NCBI GenBank assembly: GCA_009768935.1
Contig: WESA01000014.1
Span: 1 to 50,700 of the forward strand
Length of the DNA: 50,700 bases
Reading direction: 5' to 3'
From: Rectinema subterraneum
GTDB lineage: Bacteria > Spirochaetota > Spirochaetia > Treponematales > Rectinemataceae
The position numbers and the translations under genes were made by a program. Within the stretch, counting starts at the first letter, position 1. Each line of letters begins with the position of its first letter. The notes under the pieces are model-generated. The model made no database searches. It was not told where the DNA came from and saw only the letters and a list, made by a program, of their open reading frames with translations. Positions 31,656 through 41,487 of the stretch are shown piece after piece.

Positions 31656-34313
31656 ATGAAATCGGTGGAGCTCCCGAAGGCGTATGACCCAAAAACATTT
31701 GAGCGGCGTGTCTACGAAATGTGGAAAACCGAGGGCCATTTTCAGCCGAAAGTAGACAAGCGGAAAAGACCCTTTACCATTGTCATTCCTCCACCCAACG
31801 TAACGGGCGTACTCCATATGGGACATGCGCTCAACAACAGCCTCCAGGATATCCAGATCCGCTACCGCCGGATGAAGGGCATTCCAACGCTCTGGCTGCC
31901 GGGCACCGATCATGCCGGTATTGCGACCCAGAATGTCGTTGAGCGCAAACTGCGCAAGGAAGGCCGCGAGCGCACCCAAATCGGCCGCGAAGCCTTTATC
32001 GAAGAGACCTGGAAAGTCGCGAAAGAACATCGCGCATTCATCAATAATCAGCTTGAGCGCATTGGAGCGAGCGTCGACTGGAGCCGCGAGCGGTTTACGC
32101 TCGACGAAGGCCTTTCGAAGGCGGTGCGCGAAGTATTTGTCACGCTGTACGAGCGCAATCTTGTCTATCGCGGTGAATACCTTGTGAACTGGTGCCCTTC
32201 GTGCGGGACTGCCCTCTCGGACGATGAGGTTGAGCACGAGGATGAGCCGGGCTCGCTGTGGCATATCTGGTACGAGCTGGTCGATGGCCCGACGCCCGAA
32301 TGGCCCTCCGGAAGAATCGAAATTGCGACTTCACGCCCCGAGACTCTCCTTGGCGATACAGCCGTTGCCGCGCATCCGAATGACCAGCGCTACACCGCAC
32401 TTATCGGCAAAATGGTGCGCCTGCCACTCACCGACCGCATAATTCCGATTATCGCTGACAGCTATGTCGATCCAGAGTTCGGCACCGGCTTGGTCAAGAT
32501 AACCCCTGCCCACGACCCGAACGACTTCCTTGTCGGCCAGCGGCACAAGCTTGGGAGCACTAACATTCTCAACCCCGATGCCACCCTATCCAGCGCGGTT
32601 CCCGAAAAATACCGTGGCATGAAGGTACTGGAAGCGCGCAAGGCCGTGCTCGCCGACCTGGAATCGCAGGGACTTCTTAAAAGTGAAGAAAAAATCGTGC
32701 ATGCAGTGGGGCATTGCTATCGCTGCCATACTGCCATCGAGCCGTATTTATCGCGCCAGTGGTTTGTCCGCATGAAGCCCCTCGCCGAAAAGGCGCTCAA
32801 AGCCTGGCAGGACGGCGATGTCGTCTTTTTCCCGAAAAAGTGGGAGCACACCTATGAGCACTGGCTTGAAAATATCCGCGACTGGTGCATTTCCCGCCAG
32901 CTGTGGTGGGGTCACCGTATCCCCGTGTTTTATTGTAAGGATTGCGGCGCGACCATGGTGAGCCGCGAAGACCCGGTTGTGTGTACCCAGTGCGGCTCCA
33001 GCAATATCTACCAAGATGAAGATGTGCTGGACACGTGGTTTTCGAGCTGGTTGTGGCCGTTCAGCACGCTTGGCTGGCCAAAGGACACTGCAGACTTGCG
33101 GTATTTCTACCCCACAAGCGCCCTTGTCACCGCGTACGACATTATTTTCTTCTGGGTTGCGCGCATGATCATGGCAGGGATGGAATTCACCGGCCAGAGC
33201 CCCTTCAAGGAAGTCTACATTCACGGCCTTATCAGGGACAAACAGGGCCGCAAAATGTCCAAGAGCCTTGGCAACGGCATAGATCCACTCGAAATCGTGG
33301 ACGAATATGGCTCTGACGCCCTCAAATTCACGCTCGCCTACAACTGCGCTGGCGGCCAGGACATCCTTCTCGATCGCGACAGCTTCAAAATGGGCAGCAA
33401 ATTCGCGAACAAGATCTGGAATGCCTCGCGCTATATTCTCATGAATCTCGAAGGGCGCACCTATCTGCCCGAGAGCGAGATAGTCTACAACGACACTGAC
33501 CGATGGATTCTGCACAGGCTCAATCTTGCTGCAAAAAATGTAAGTCAGGCGCTCGAATCCTGGCGCTTCAACGATGCAGCCCAGACAGCCTATTCCTATT
33601 TTTGGGACGATTTCTGCGATTGGTACATTGAAGCGTCCAAGCTTTCGACAAAATCATCGGACGAACACGAAAAGGACCGCGCAACCACCGTGTTGCTCAA
33701 TATGCTCGATGCATCGCTCAGGCTCCTGCACCCCTTCCTTCCCTTTGTGACCGAAGAAATTTACAGCATGCTGCCGAACGCAAACGGCAAGCTCATTTCT
33801 GCACGCTACCCAGAGTGGACAGCTGAACGGGATGCGCCAGAGACTGAAGCCCACTTCGTCGCACTCAAGGAAATTGTCACGCTTGTGCGCACACTCCGAT
33901 CGGAGTTCCAGATCCCGCCGGAAGCTGCCATTCCGCTCAATCTTGTATTCGACGCGAATTTTTTGCACGCGAAATTTATCACGGAAAATATAGCTCTCAT
34001 AAGCCTTCTGGCAGGGGCTTCTTCTGTTTCGATTGGAGCACCGCCACCTTCCGGGAGCATTTCTCTTGCGGGCAACGGAGTTACAGCCCAGGTGCAGGTG
34101 CGCGGGCTTCTCGACATCTCAAAGCTCATCGAGCGGCTCTCGAAAGAAAAAGAGAAAGAAAAGGCCTATATCTCCAAGCTCGAAGCAAAGCTTTCGAATC
34201 CAGCATTTCTTTCATCGGCTCCGGCTGATATCATAGAAAAGGAGAAGGAAAAGCTCGCGGCATCCGCATCAAAAGCCGCAAAGCTCGAAATGTATATTCG
34301 GGAGCTCTCATGA
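31656..34313 (+). CDS. valS: Valyl-tRNA synthetase
   Basis: 885 residues, full length for bacterial ValRS. HMGH (54-57) in PPPNVTGVLHMGH and KMSKS (533-537) are the class I signatures. The editing domain (TSRPETLLGDTAV) and the Val-specific catalytic insertions are present, with Cys pairs (CPSCG, CKDCG, CTQCG) that may bind zinc. The C-terminal 60 residues are a Lys/Glu-rich coiled coil. The start at 31656 has GGAGG; the frame stays open upstream but without family similarity. It overlaps the next gene by ATGA. Confidence 0.96.
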   Translation: MKSVELPKAYDPKTFERRVYEMWKTEGHFQPKVDKRKRPFTIVIPPPNVTGVLHMGHALNNSLQDIQIRYRRMKGIPTLWLPGTDHAGIATQNVVERKLRKEGRERTQIGREAFIEETWKVAKEHRAFINNQLERIGASVDWSRERFTLDEGLSKAVREVFVTLYERNLVYRGEYLVNWCPSCGTALSDDEVEHEDEPGSLWHIWYELVDGPTPEWPSGRIEIATSRPETLLGDTAVAAHPNDQRYTALIGKMVRLPLTDRIIPIIADSYVDPEFGTGLVKITPAHDPNDFLVGQRHKLGSTNILNPDATLSSAVPEKYRGMKVLEARKAVLADLESQGLLKSEEKIVHAVGHCYRCHTAIEPYLSRQWFVRMKPLAEKALKAWQDGDVVFFPKKWEHTYEHWLENIRDWCISRQLWWGHRIPVFYCKDCGATMVSREDPVVCTQCGSSNIYQDEDVLDTWFSSWLWPFSTLGWPKDTADLRYFYPTSALVTAYDIIFFWVARMIMAGMEFTGQSPFKEVYIHGLIRDKQGRKMSKSLGNGIDPLEIVDEYGSDALKFTLAYNCAGGQDILLDRDSFKMGSKFANKIWNASRYILMNLEGRTYLPESEIVYNDTDRWILHRLNLAAKNVSQALESWRFNDAAQTAYSYFWDDFCDWYIEASKLSTKSSDEHEKDRATTVLLNMLDASLRLLHPFLPFVTEEIYSMLPNANGKLISARYPEWTAERDAPETEAHFVALKEIVTLVRTLRSEFQIPPEAAIPLNLVFDANFLHAKFITENIALISLLAGASSVSIGAPPPSGSISLAGNGVTAQVQVRGLLDISKLIERLSKEKEKEKAYISKLEAKLSNPAFLSSAPADIIEKEKEKLAASASKAAKLEMYIRELS

Positions 34314-35014
34314 ATTCAGGAGAGAATGGCCCGCAAGATACAGGCCCAAATGGTTCGAAAAGCCCAGCCGCAGAAAGCTCGCAGGATGCAGAGAGCCCGC
34401 AGGATGCAAAGAGCCCGCTTTCGAGACAGGGCTCGATTCTGCGCTCCGATCGCCTCACCATGGACAAGGCTGCTATGCTCCGCCTCAAGCGGATGCATCT
34501 GGCGCCCTACATCCAGCTTGCGACTTGCCTTATCGGAAAACTCAGACGGAGCGGCGGCAATATGTTCCGTCACCAGCTCGATACGATGGCCATTCTCATG
34601 GACTATGGGTATATTGATTCTGTGCTGCTCAAGGCTTCTCTCATCCATGACCTTCTCGAAGATGCGCCCGAAACCGACCCCGACACCATTCTCTCGATCG
34701 ATGATGAGTCTGTCGATGTCTACAAGCTCGTGCTAGAAGTGACTCGCCGCCCGGTCGAGAACAAAGCCGAATTCCTCAACAGAATCCGCGATTTCGGCTC
34801 GCTTCGCGCCAAAGTTTTGAAGAGCGCGGACCGCATTTCGAACATGATCAGCCTTGGCTATGTGACGGACGATGTGTTTGTTCGCCGCTATACCGACGAA
34901 ACCGAGCAATTCGTGTTTCCGATAGCCGAGCGTGCGGATGAGCGAATGCTCTCAGAGCTGAAGGAACTTGTCGCGACACGCCGAGAATATTTGCGCAACA
35001 GAATAGAGATTTGA
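34310..35014 (+). CDS. SpoT/Mesh1-like HD phosphohydrolase
   Basis: 234 residues. The core at 55-200 matches the hydrolase half of RelA/SpoT proteins: His88 (FRHQLDTM), His113-Asp114 followed by LLEDA, and Asp174 in KSADRISNM. No synthetase domain is present, so it is a small ppGpp (or related nucleotide) hydrolase candidate. The first 45 residues are low-complexity and encoded partly by an 18-bp tandem repeat. It is translationally coupled to valS, a link that fits stringent-response biology but is inference. Confidence 0.75.
   Translation: MNSGENGPQDTGPNGSKSPAAESSQDAESPQDAKSPLSRQGSILRSDRLTMDKAAMLRLKRMHLAPYIQLATCLIGKLRRSGGNMFRHQLDTMAILMDYGYIDSVLLKASLIHDLLEDAPETDPDTILSIDDESVDVYKLVLEVTRRPVENKAEFLNRIRDFGSLRAKVLKSADRISNMISLGYVTDDVFVRRYTDETEQFVFPIAERADERMLSELKELVATRREYLRNRIEI
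34381..34416 (+). repeat. 18-bp tandem repeat, two copies
   Basis: Two adjacent copies of GCAGGATGCARAGAGCCC differing at one base (34381-34398, 34399-34416). They encode QDAESP and QDAKSP in the N-terminal tail of the HD protein. Confidence 0.8.
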
Positions 35015-35039
35015 TATTTCTATATGGAGGACACTGATA

Positions 35040-35711
35040 ATGAATAGGAAATGGACAAAAGCCGAGATCGCCGCGGCGATCGATCACACTCTGCTCAAAG
35101 CGACCGCAACGAGTGAGCAGATCAGGACGCTTTGCGCAGAGGCCAAAGAATATACATTCAAATCGGTCTGCGTGAATCCATGTTGGGTGCCGCTATGCGC
35201 GAGCGAATTGGCCGGCTCGGGAGTGCTCATTGCCACCGTAGTCGGTTTTCCGCTGGGTGCGAACAGCACTGCCATAAAGGTCGAAGAAGCCCGCCGCGCG
35301 GTTGCTGAAGGTGCTCGCGAGATCGACATGGTCATCAATATCGGAAAAGCCAAGGCTGGCGACTGGAATGCGGTTCGGGACGAAATCGCAGCTGTTGTAC
35401 ATGCATCAAAACCGGCAATAGTCAAAACAATCATCGAAACCTGCTACCTCACGCAGGACGAAAAGATAGCTGCATGCAGGGCAGCGGTCGCAGCCGGAGC
35501 TGCGTTTGTCAAAACAAGCACCGGTTTCGGGACAGGCGGAGCGACTATTGAGGATGTCCGCCTCATGAAGGAGACTGTGGGCGATGCCGCGCAAGTAAAA
35601 GCTTCTGGCGGCATCAAGACATATGAAGATGCGGTTGCCATGCTCGAAGCAGGTGCAACGCGTATCGGCGCTTCGGCCGGCGTAACAATAATGAAAGAAG
35701 CTGAAGCCTGA
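35040..35711 (+). CDS. deoC: Deoxyribose-phosphate aldolase
   Basis: 223 residues. It cleaves 2-deoxyribose 5-phosphate to glyceraldehyde 3-phosphate and acetaldehyde. [11 protein letters not shown] opens the barrel; Asp96 ([10 protein letters not shown]), the Schiff-base Lys158 ([16 protein letters not shown]) and Lys187 (VKASGGIKT) are the catalytic residues. Length is typical. GGAGG-like sequence precedes the ATG. It lies upstream of a nucleoside-type transport system, consistent with deoxynucleoside salvage. Confidence 0.96.
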   Translation: MNRKWTKAEIAAAIDHTLLKATATSEQIRTLCAEAKEYTFKSVCVNPCWVPLCASELAGSGVLIATVVGFPLGANSTAIKVEEARRAVAEGAREIDMVINIGKAKAGDWNAVRDEIAAVVHASKPAIVKTIIETCYLTQDEKIAACRAAVAAGAAFVKTSTGFGTGGATIEDVRLMKETVGDAAQVKASGGIKTYEDAVAMLEAGATRIGASAGVTIMKEAEA

Positions 35712-35755
35712 AGGTGGAGCCCGAAGCCCGAATCGATTAAAATGCGGATTTGTTA

Positions 35756-35784
35756 TTGACAATCCGCGAGGGCGGCTTTACCAT
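35756..35784 (+). promoter_or_regulatory. Sigma-70-like promoter for the BMP-family gene
   Basis: TTGACA (35756-35761, consensus), 17-bp spacer, TACCAT (35779-35784). The leader is about 70 bases and ends in AAAGGAGG before the ATG at 35860. Confidence 0.6.
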
Positions 35785-35859
35785 TTATGTTGCTCATCGC
35801 GAAAGATCGGTATGATCTTCGCTATCAATGCAGTGTAATCCTAAAAAGGAGGATGAAGC

Positions 35860-36864
35860 ATGAAAAAAGCGCTATTGGTGCTTGTCGTCGCAGCTCTCAT
35901 TGCTGCGCCGGTGTTCGCTCAGTTCAAAGTAGGTCTCGTAACCGATGTCGGCGGCATCGATGACAAGTCGTTCAATCAGGGGACATGGGAAGGTATTGTC
36001 CGTTTTGGACAGGATTTCAAGCTTCCGAAAGCAAATTACAAGTATCTGCAGTCCAGCGCCGAAGCTGACTATGTGCCGAATCTCTCGACCTTTGCAGACG
36101 AAGGTCTCAGCCTCATCATCGCTCCCGGATTCCTCTTCGAGAAGGCGATGACACAGGTCGCGACCAACTATCCGACCCGCAAGTTCCTTATCATCGACAG
36201 CGTCGTCAATCTGCCGAACGTTGCCTCCGCTGTTTTCGCCGAGCATGAGGGTTCCTTCCTTGTCGGCGTTGCAGCAGGCCTCAAGGCAAAAGCCGATGGA
36301 AAGAACATTGTCGGCTTTATTGGCGGTATGCAGTTCCCGCTCATCGAGAAGTTCCAGGCAGGCTTCGAGCAGGGCGTAAAAGCGGTCTATCCAGATTGCA
36401 AGATCCTCGTAGACTATGCCGGCGACTTTGCAGCGCCTGATAAAGGCCAGGCCCTTGCGCAGAAGCAGTACAGCGCGGGCGCCTACATTATCTTCCATGC
36501 AGCAGGCGGAACCGGCAACGGACTTATCAAAGAGGCAAAAGAGCGGTCTCAGAAGGGCGATATCCGCTGGGCAATCGGCGTCGACAAGGATCAGTATGCT
36601 GATGGTATCTACAGTGGCACCAAGTCAGCAGTCCTTACCTCCATGATGAAACGGGTAGATGTTGCAGCCTACGACGTTTGCAAGATGACCATGGATGGCA
36701 AGTTCCCCGGAGGTCAGACCCTCGTCTTCAAAGTTGCGAACAAAGGCGTCGGCATCCCCGAGAAGAACCCCAACCTCTCTGCTGATATCGTAGCGAAAGT
36801 AAAAGAGTACGAAGCGCTCATCGCTTCCGGCAAGCTCGTGGTTTCAGAGATTCCGGCAAAGTAA
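35860..36864 (+). CDS. BMP/PnrA-family nucleoside-binding protein
   Basis: 334 residues. The signal peptide (MKKALLVLVVAALIAAPVFA) is cleaved before QF; there is no lipobox Cys, unlike TmpC/PnrA lipoproteins. The mature part is the BMP type I binding fold: VGLVTDVGGIDDKSFNQGTW, IIAPGFLFEKA, GFIGGMQFPLI, VDKDQYADG. Family members bind purine nucleosides. Its ABC partners probably are the genes at 39929-43532, separated from it by three pst genes. Followed by a terminator, so it is mainly transcribed alone. Confidence 0.88.
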   Translation: MKKALLVLVVAALIAAPVFAQFKVGLVTDVGGIDDKSFNQGTWEGIVRFGQDFKLPKANYKYLQSSAEADYVPNLSTFADEGLSLIIAPGFLFEKAMTQVATNYPTRKFLIIDSVVNLPNVASAVFAEHEGSFLVGVAAGLKAKADGKNIVGFIGGMQFPLIEKFQAGFEQGVKAVYPDCKILVDYAGDFAAPDKGQALAQKQYSAGAYIIFHAAGGTGNGLIKEAKERSQKGDIRWAIGVDKDQYADGIYSGTKSAVLTSMMKRVDVAAYDVCKMTMDGKFPGGQTLVFKVANKGVGIPEKNPNLSADIVAKVKEYEALIASGKLVVSEIPAK

Positions 36865-36879
36865 GTGACGATTTGAACG

Positions 36880-36906
36880 AAGCGGGGCGGGTTTTCCGCC
36901 TTGCTT
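36880..36906 (+). terminator. First hairpin after the BMP-family gene
   Basis: AAGCGGGGCGG and CCGCCTTGCTT pair over 11 positions (two G-U) around a GTTTT loop. No T-run follows; it probably adds to the terminator 10 bases downstream. Confidence 0.5.
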
Positions 36907-36915
36907 GTCGAATGG

Positions 36916-36951
36916 GGCTGCCTGTTGCGTCTGCGCGGGCAGCCTTTTTTT
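36916..36951 (+). terminator. Rho-independent terminator
   Basis: GGCTGCC (36916-36922) pairs with GGCAGCC (36938-36944) and is followed directly by seven T. It closes the BMP-family transcript before the pst genes. Confidence 0.75.
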
Positions 36952-36966
36952 AACCATTTTCTAACG
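36950..36966 (+). promoter_or_regulatory. Possible PHO-box-like repeat upstream of pstS
   Basis: TTAACC and CTAACG occur with an 11-base period, recalling phosphate-regulator half-sites of some bacteria. Only two half-sites are visible and no clear promoter follows, so this is weak. Confidence 0.2.
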
Positions 36967-37105
36967 TAAACAAGAAATTTCATTAATAAGAAGCGGGTAT
37001 CCTCTGCTCGAAATGCAGGACGGGCACTGTGCATTGGCCATGGAACAGCAAGCACGAATTCTCGGTGCCCCTTGCAATTTCAACTACGAGAATGGAGGAA
37101 ACCAC

Positions 37106-38152
37106 ATGAAACGAAATGTATTGTTCCGACGAGGCCTGTTGATGGCACTTTGTCTGATTGGTGCAGCAAGTGCGCTGAATGCACAGACTCTGCTGGGTTC
37201 AGGCGCAACGTTCCCGGCTCCTGCCTATACCAAGATGTTCGACGAGTATTACAAGACAACAGGCATCAAGGTGAACTATCAGGCAATCGGTTCTTCAGGG
37301 GGGCTCAAAAACATCCAGGATCGCGTTGTCGATTTTGGTGGCTCTGATTCTTTTGTCAAGGACACAGACTTTGCCAAGTATCCTGCTTCAATAGTGCATA
37401 TTCCGACAGTGATCGGCGCGGTGGTTGTTACCTACAATCTGCCCGGAAACCCTGCCCTCAGATTGACCGGCGAGGTGATTGCGGATATCTACCTCGGCAA
37501 AATCACAAAATGGAACGATAAGAGAATTGCGGAGCTCAACCCGGCCGTCAAACTGCCGAACATGGCGATAATGCCTGTCTATCGTTCCGACGGGTCTGGA
37601 ACGACCTTCAACTTCACGGCATACCTGAGCGCAGTCAGCACTGAATGGAAATCGAAGGTCGGCAATGCGAATTCCGTCAGCTGGCCGGCAGGGCAGGGCG
37701 CAGCACAGAATGCAGGTGTCGCTGGAGTTGTCAAGCAAACTCCCGGAAGCATCGGATATGTCGAACTAGCATATGCACATCAAAGCAATATGCCTGCAGC
37801 AGCAATAAAGAATTCAAGCGGTGTCTGGGTCGATGCCAGCCTAGCATCGATTTCAGCTTCGGCAGCTGGAGCGTTTCCTCCAGATTCCCGCATACTTCTT
37901 GTAAATACGAATGCCAAAGAAGGCTATCCCATCAGTGCGCTCACCTGGATCATTGTCTATCGCGAACAAAAATATGCCAGCCGCACCCTTGAACAAGCCG
38001 AACATCTCGCGAAGCTCCTCTGGTGGATGATCCATGACGGTCAGAACTTTGTCGAGGCGCTCGATTACGCCAAGCTCCCTGCGCCAGCAATCAAGGCTGC
38101 CGAAGCGATAATCAAGAGCATCACATATGATGGCCAGCCCGTGCTGAAATAA
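37106..38152 (+). CDS. pstS: Phosphate ABC transporter substrate-binding protein
   Basis: 348 residues. A signal peptide ends at ASALNAQ. Phosphate-binding features are LLGSGATFPAPAY at the mature N-terminus, YQAIGSSGGLKNIQDR, DFGGSDSF and YRSDGSGTTFNFTAYLS. GGAGGAAAC precedes the ATG at 37106. First gene of a pstS-pstC-pstA set whose stop overlaps the pstC start (TAATG). No pstB follows. Confidence 0.93.
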   Translation: MKRNVLFRRGLLMALCLIGAASALNAQTLLGSGATFPAPAYTKMFDEYYKTTGIKVNYQAIGSSGGLKNIQDRVVDFGGSDSFVKDTDFAKYPASIVHIPTVIGAVVVTYNLPGNPALRLTGEVIADIYLGKITKWNDKRIAELNPAVKLPNMAIMPVYRSDGSGTTFNFTAYLSAVSTEWKSKVGNANSVSWPAGQGAAQNAGVAGVVKQTPGSIGYVELAYAHQSNMPAAAIKNSSGVWVDASLASISASAAGAFPPDSRILLVNTNAKEGYPISALTWIIVYREQKYASRTLEQAEHLAKLLWWMIHDGQNFVEALDYAKLPAPAIKAAEAIIKSITYDGQPVLK

Positions 38153-39024
38153 TGAACGACAGAAGATTTAACGCCCTGCTTGGTTTAGCAGCTTTGTTAA
38201 TCGTTTTTGTCTTCGCAGGGTTTGTGTTGACTCTCGTTGTGCAGTCGCTTCCCGCAGTAAAGCAGGAAGGGGCTGCCTTCTTGTATGGTTCCGAATGGAA
38301 TCCTGTCACTGCGCGCTTCGGCGCGCTGCCTTTTATAATCGGCACTCTTCTGACATCATCGATCGCTCTGATCATCGCAATTCCATTGTCGCTCAGCGCC
38401 GGGATTGTCATGGGCGAGTATGTGCGCTCAGGCTGGCTGCGTTCGCTCTTAAATACGCTTATCAACGTGCTTGCCTCTATCCCGTCGGTGGTATTCGGAC
38501 TTTGGGGTATCGAAGTCGTCATTCCGCTTGTCCGGAATCTGGCGGTGCTCATCGGCGCTCCTCCCTATGGGGCAGGAATTCTCTCCGCATCGCTCGTCCT
38601 TGCGATCATGATTATCCCTTACATGTCATCTATGACGCGGGAAGCGCTCATGAATGTGCCAGCGGGGCTTCGAGAAGGAGCCTTTGCACTCGGGCTCACA
38701 AAGCAGGAAGTAGTGACCGGAATCGCCTTGCCATTCGCGCGACAGAGTATTTTTGCTGGAATTCTTCTTTCGCTCGGGCGAGCGCTTGGCGAAACCATGG
38801 CGGTGACCATGCTCATTGGAAACGCGACGCGCATTCCGGATTCGCTTTTTTCGCTCGGGAATACGCTCGCGAGCGTCATTGCATCCCAATTCAACGAGGC
38901 GGCGAGCGATGTGCATCGTTCTGCGATGATGGGGCTCGCTCTGATGCTTCTCCTGATAACGATGATCGCTGGATGGTTTGGAAGGACATTGATGCGCAAG
39001 GGGGCAAGCGCCTATGGAAAATAA
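38152..39024 (+). CDS. pstC: Phosphate ABC transporter permease PstC
   Basis: 290 residues, six membrane helices. PstC features: EGAAFLYGSEWNP (periplasmic loop after helix 1), the EAA loop EALMNVPAGLREGAFALGLTK and LGRALGETMAVTMLIGN. It overlaps pstS by one base and pstA by eleven. Confidence 0.92.
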   Translation: MNDRRFNALLGLAALLIVFVFAGFVLTLVVQSLPAVKQEGAAFLYGSEWNPVTARFGALPFIIGTLLTSSIALIIAIPLSLSAGIVMGEYVRSGWLRSLLNTLINVLASIPSVVFGLWGIEVVIPLVRNLAVLIGAPPYGAGILSASLVLAIMIIPYMSSMTREALMNVPAGLREGAFALGLTKQEVVTGIALPFARQSIFAGILLSLGRALGETMAVTMLIGNATRIPDSLFSLGNTLASVIASQFNEAASDVHRSAMMGLALMLLLITMIAGWFGRTLMRKGASAYGK

Positions 39025-39859
39025 TGCATTCAAAAGCCGCCATCAAACGCGCGCGCAAAAGGACAGATTTTTTAAGTTTGCGGTGATGATTCCTGCGGGT
39101 ATTGTGGTTGCGCTCCTCGTGCTCATCCTTGCGCAGGTAGTAATCAACGGCGCCCGCGCTCTGAATGTGGACTTCTTCTTTAAGGAACAGAAGCCGTTTG
39201 GCGAGACGGGCGGCGGCATTGTGCAGGCGATTGTCGGCACCATCATGCTGCTGGGAACCTCAATTGTTGTCGCATTGCCATTTTCTTTGCTGGCAAGTCT
39301 TTACCTCTATGAGCACAGAGGATCGAAACGAGCAAAAGTGCTGGCGACTGCCATCAATACGCTGCAAGGAATTCCCTCAATTGTGATCGGCGTGGTGATC
39401 TATTCATGGATAGTTGTACCGCTCAGGAGCTTTTCCTCGCTGGCGGGCGGTGTGGCGCTTGCGATTGTCATGCTTCCTCTTATGACCAGCATGATACATG
39501 CATCACTCGAGATGGTGCCGTCTTCATATCTGGAAGCAGCACTTGCACTCGGTGTCCCAAGGTGGCGCGCCATAATCGATATAATCCTTCCTGCTTCAGC
39601 TTCCGGAATTCTCGAAGCGACGGGCCTTGGAGTAGCCCGTGCTGCGGGCGAAACAGCGCCGCTCATTTTTACCGCATTCGGAAATCCTTTTTTAAGCCTG
39701 AGCCTGAAAGGGCCTGTCTCCGCTCTTCCCCTTGTGATCTACGAGTATATCAAAAGTCCATACGACGACTGGCACCAAAAAGCATGGGGCGCAGCGCTCC
39801 TTTTGGTGCTGTTCGTGCTCAGCCTCAACGTGCTGATAGGTTCCCGGAAAAAACACTGA
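39014..39859 (+). CDS. pstA: Phosphate ABC transporter permease PstA
   Basis: 281 residues, six membrane helices. PstA features: the LNVDFFFKEQKPFGETGGGI loop, the EAA loop MVPSSYLEAALALGVPRW and GVARAAGETAPLIFTAF. The ATP-binding subunit PstB, which normally comes next, is missing; the next gene is a nucleoside-type ATPase. Confidence 0.92.
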   Translation: MENNAFKSRHQTRAQKDRFFKFAVMIPAGIVVALLVLILAQVVINGARALNVDFFFKEQKPFGETGGGIVQAIVGTIMLLGTSIVVALPFSLLASLYLYEHRGSKRAKVLATAINTLQGIPSIVIGVVIYSWIVVPLRSFSSLAGGVALAIVMLPLMTSMIHASLEMVPSSYLEAALALGVPRWRAIIDIILPASASGILEATGLGVARAAGETAPLIFTAFGNPFLSLSLKGPVSALPLVIYEYIKSPYDDWHQKAWGAALLLVLFVLSLNVLIGSRKKH

Positions 39860-39889
39860 GTTTTGTATCTGGCAAAAAATATCCTTGCG

Positions 39890-39898
39890 TGATATACT
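39890..39898 (+). promoter_or_regulatory. Extended -10 promoter for the nucleoside ABC operon
   Basis: TGATATACT is a near-consensus extended -10 (TGN plus TATACT at 39893-39898). A poor -35 (TGGCAA) lies 17 bases upstream. It would let the ATPase and permease genes be transcribed apart from the pst genes. Confidence 0.45.
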
Positions 39899-39928
39899 CA
39901 TTCACTATCCTTATCCAGGGGGTTGCAG

Positions 39929-41473
39929 GTGTCGTACATCGTGGAGATGCTTCACATCACCAAGGATTTCCCCGGAATCAGAGCAAACGACGATATCACG
40001 CTGCAAATAGAAGAAAAGTCAATTCATGCTCTGCTTGGCGAAAACGGCGCCGGGAAATCCACACTGATGAGCATCCTGTTTGGACTGTATCAGCCAGATA
40101 GCGGCTCGATCCGCGTGCGAGGGAAGGAAGTAAAAATAAGCGACCCCAATGTCGCGACCTCTCTCGGTATCGGTATGGTGCACCAGCATTTCAAGCTCGT
40201 CCATAACTTCACCGTCACTGAAAACATTATTCTCGGCATGGAGCCTCATAAAGGGCCTGTGATCGATATCCGCAGCGCCGAGAAAAAAGTCGAAGAAATT
40301 TCGAAATTGTATGGACTTGCAGTCGATCCGCGCGCAAAAATCGAGGATATATCGGTCAGCATGCAGCAACGCGTTGAAATTCTCAAAATGCTTTTCCGCG
40401 ATGCAGAAATCCTCATTTTCGACGAACCGACAGCGGTGCTCACGCCTCAGGAAATCCATGAACTCATGCAGATCATGCGCAGGCTCGTCGAAGAGGGCAA
40501 GACTATCCTTCTCATTACACACAAGCTCAAGGAAATAAAAGAAGTTGCTGACGTGTGTACAGTGCTGAGGCGCGGCAAGCTTGTCGGAACCGTTTCTGTG
40601 GCAGATACCGATGAAGAGAGAATGGCAGAAATGATGGTCGGCCGCCAGGTCAGTTTCCATGTCGAAAAAGGGCCTGCAAAACCTGGTGAAGAACTTTTGC
40701 GCATCGAAAACCTGAATGTAAAGAATGTGAAAGGATTGCTCGGGGTAAAGAATTTGTCGCTCTCGGTGCGCGCCGGAGAAGTTCTTGGCTTATGCGGCAT
40801 CGATGGAAACGGCCAGACCGAGCTTGTTCAGGCAATCACTGGGCTCACAAAAATTGAATCAGGCAAGATTTTCTTAAGAAATATAAACATAGCAAATCTC
40901 CCGATCAAGGAACGAACCGACCTCGGGCTTGGTCACATTCCAGAGGATCGGCAGAAACACGGACTTGTACTCGATTTTACGTTGGGCGAGAACTTTGTCA
41001 TCCATAACTATTACGAAAAGCCTTTCGCGAATTATGGCATTTTGAACAAAAAAGCCATTCTTGAAAATGCCGAGCGTCTTATACGCGAATTCGACGTCCG
41101 CTCCGGGCAGGGCGCAATGACTCCTGCGCGCGCGATGTCCGGCGGCAATCAGCAGAAAGCGATTGTCGCGCGCGAAATCGACAGATCGCCCGATGTATTC
41201 ATTGTTGTTCAGCCAACGCGCGGCCTCGATGTCGGCGCAATCGAGTACATTCACAAGCGCATTATTGCGGAGAGGGACAGAGGCAAGGCAATTCTTCTTG
41301 TTTCACTCGAACTCGACGAGATCATGGATGTCTCGGACCGAATCGCGGTTATTTACAATGGCGAAATAGTCGGCATTGTCGATGCCGCAGCAACAACCGA
41401 AAACGAACTTGGCCTCATGATGTCTGGTGCGCTTCGGAAAACGCACGCAGCGCCGCAAGCGGTGCACGTCTGA
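39929..41473 (+). CDS. Nucleoside/simple-sugar ABC transporter ATPase (two ABC domains)
   Basis: 514 residues with two ABC modules. Domain 1: Walker A GENGAGKST (37-45), signature-like SVSMQQRVEIL, Walker B ILIFDEPTAV. Domain 2 has the degenerate P-loop GIDGNGQTEL, MSGGNQQKAIVAREI, and VIVVQPTRGLD-type Walker B. This is the pattern of ATPases serving BMP-family binding proteins (NupA/YufO type). A GTG at 39929 is preferred as start because CAGGGGG lies six bases upstream; a TTG at 39923 sits too close to it. Not a PstB: PstB is single-domain, about 250 residues. Confidence 0.87.
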   Translation: MSYIVEMLHITKDFPGIRANDDITLQIEEKSIHALLGENGAGKSTLMSILFGLYQPDSGSIRVRGKEVKISDPNVATSLGIGMVHQHFKLVHNFTVTENIILGMEPHKGPVIDIRSAEKKVEEISKLYGLAVDPRAKIEDISVSMQQRVEILKMLFRDAEILIFDEPTAVLTPQEIHELMQIMRRLVEEGKTILLITHKLKEIKEVADVCTVLRRGKLVGTVSVADTDEERMAEMMVGRQVSFHVEKGPAKPGEELLRIENLNVKNVKGLLGVKNLSLSVRAGEVLGLCGIDGNGQTELVQAITGLTKIESGKIFLRNINIANLPIKERTDLGLGHIPEDRQKHGLVLDFTLGENFVIHNYYEKPFANYGILNKKAILENAERLIREFDVRSGQGAMTPARAMSGGNQQKAIVAREIDRSPDVFIVVQPTRGLDVGAIEYIHKRIIAERDRGKAILLVSLELDEIMDVSDRIAVIYNGEIVGIVDAAATTENELGLMMSGALRKTHAAPQAVHV

Positions 41474-41487
41474 ACGGAGGAAAATCG

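Noticed and set aside
39929..41473. PstB for the adjacent pst genes
   Set aside because: The protein has two ABC domains and a degenerate second P-loop, typical of nucleoside/simple-sugar transporters; PstB has one domain of about 250 residues.
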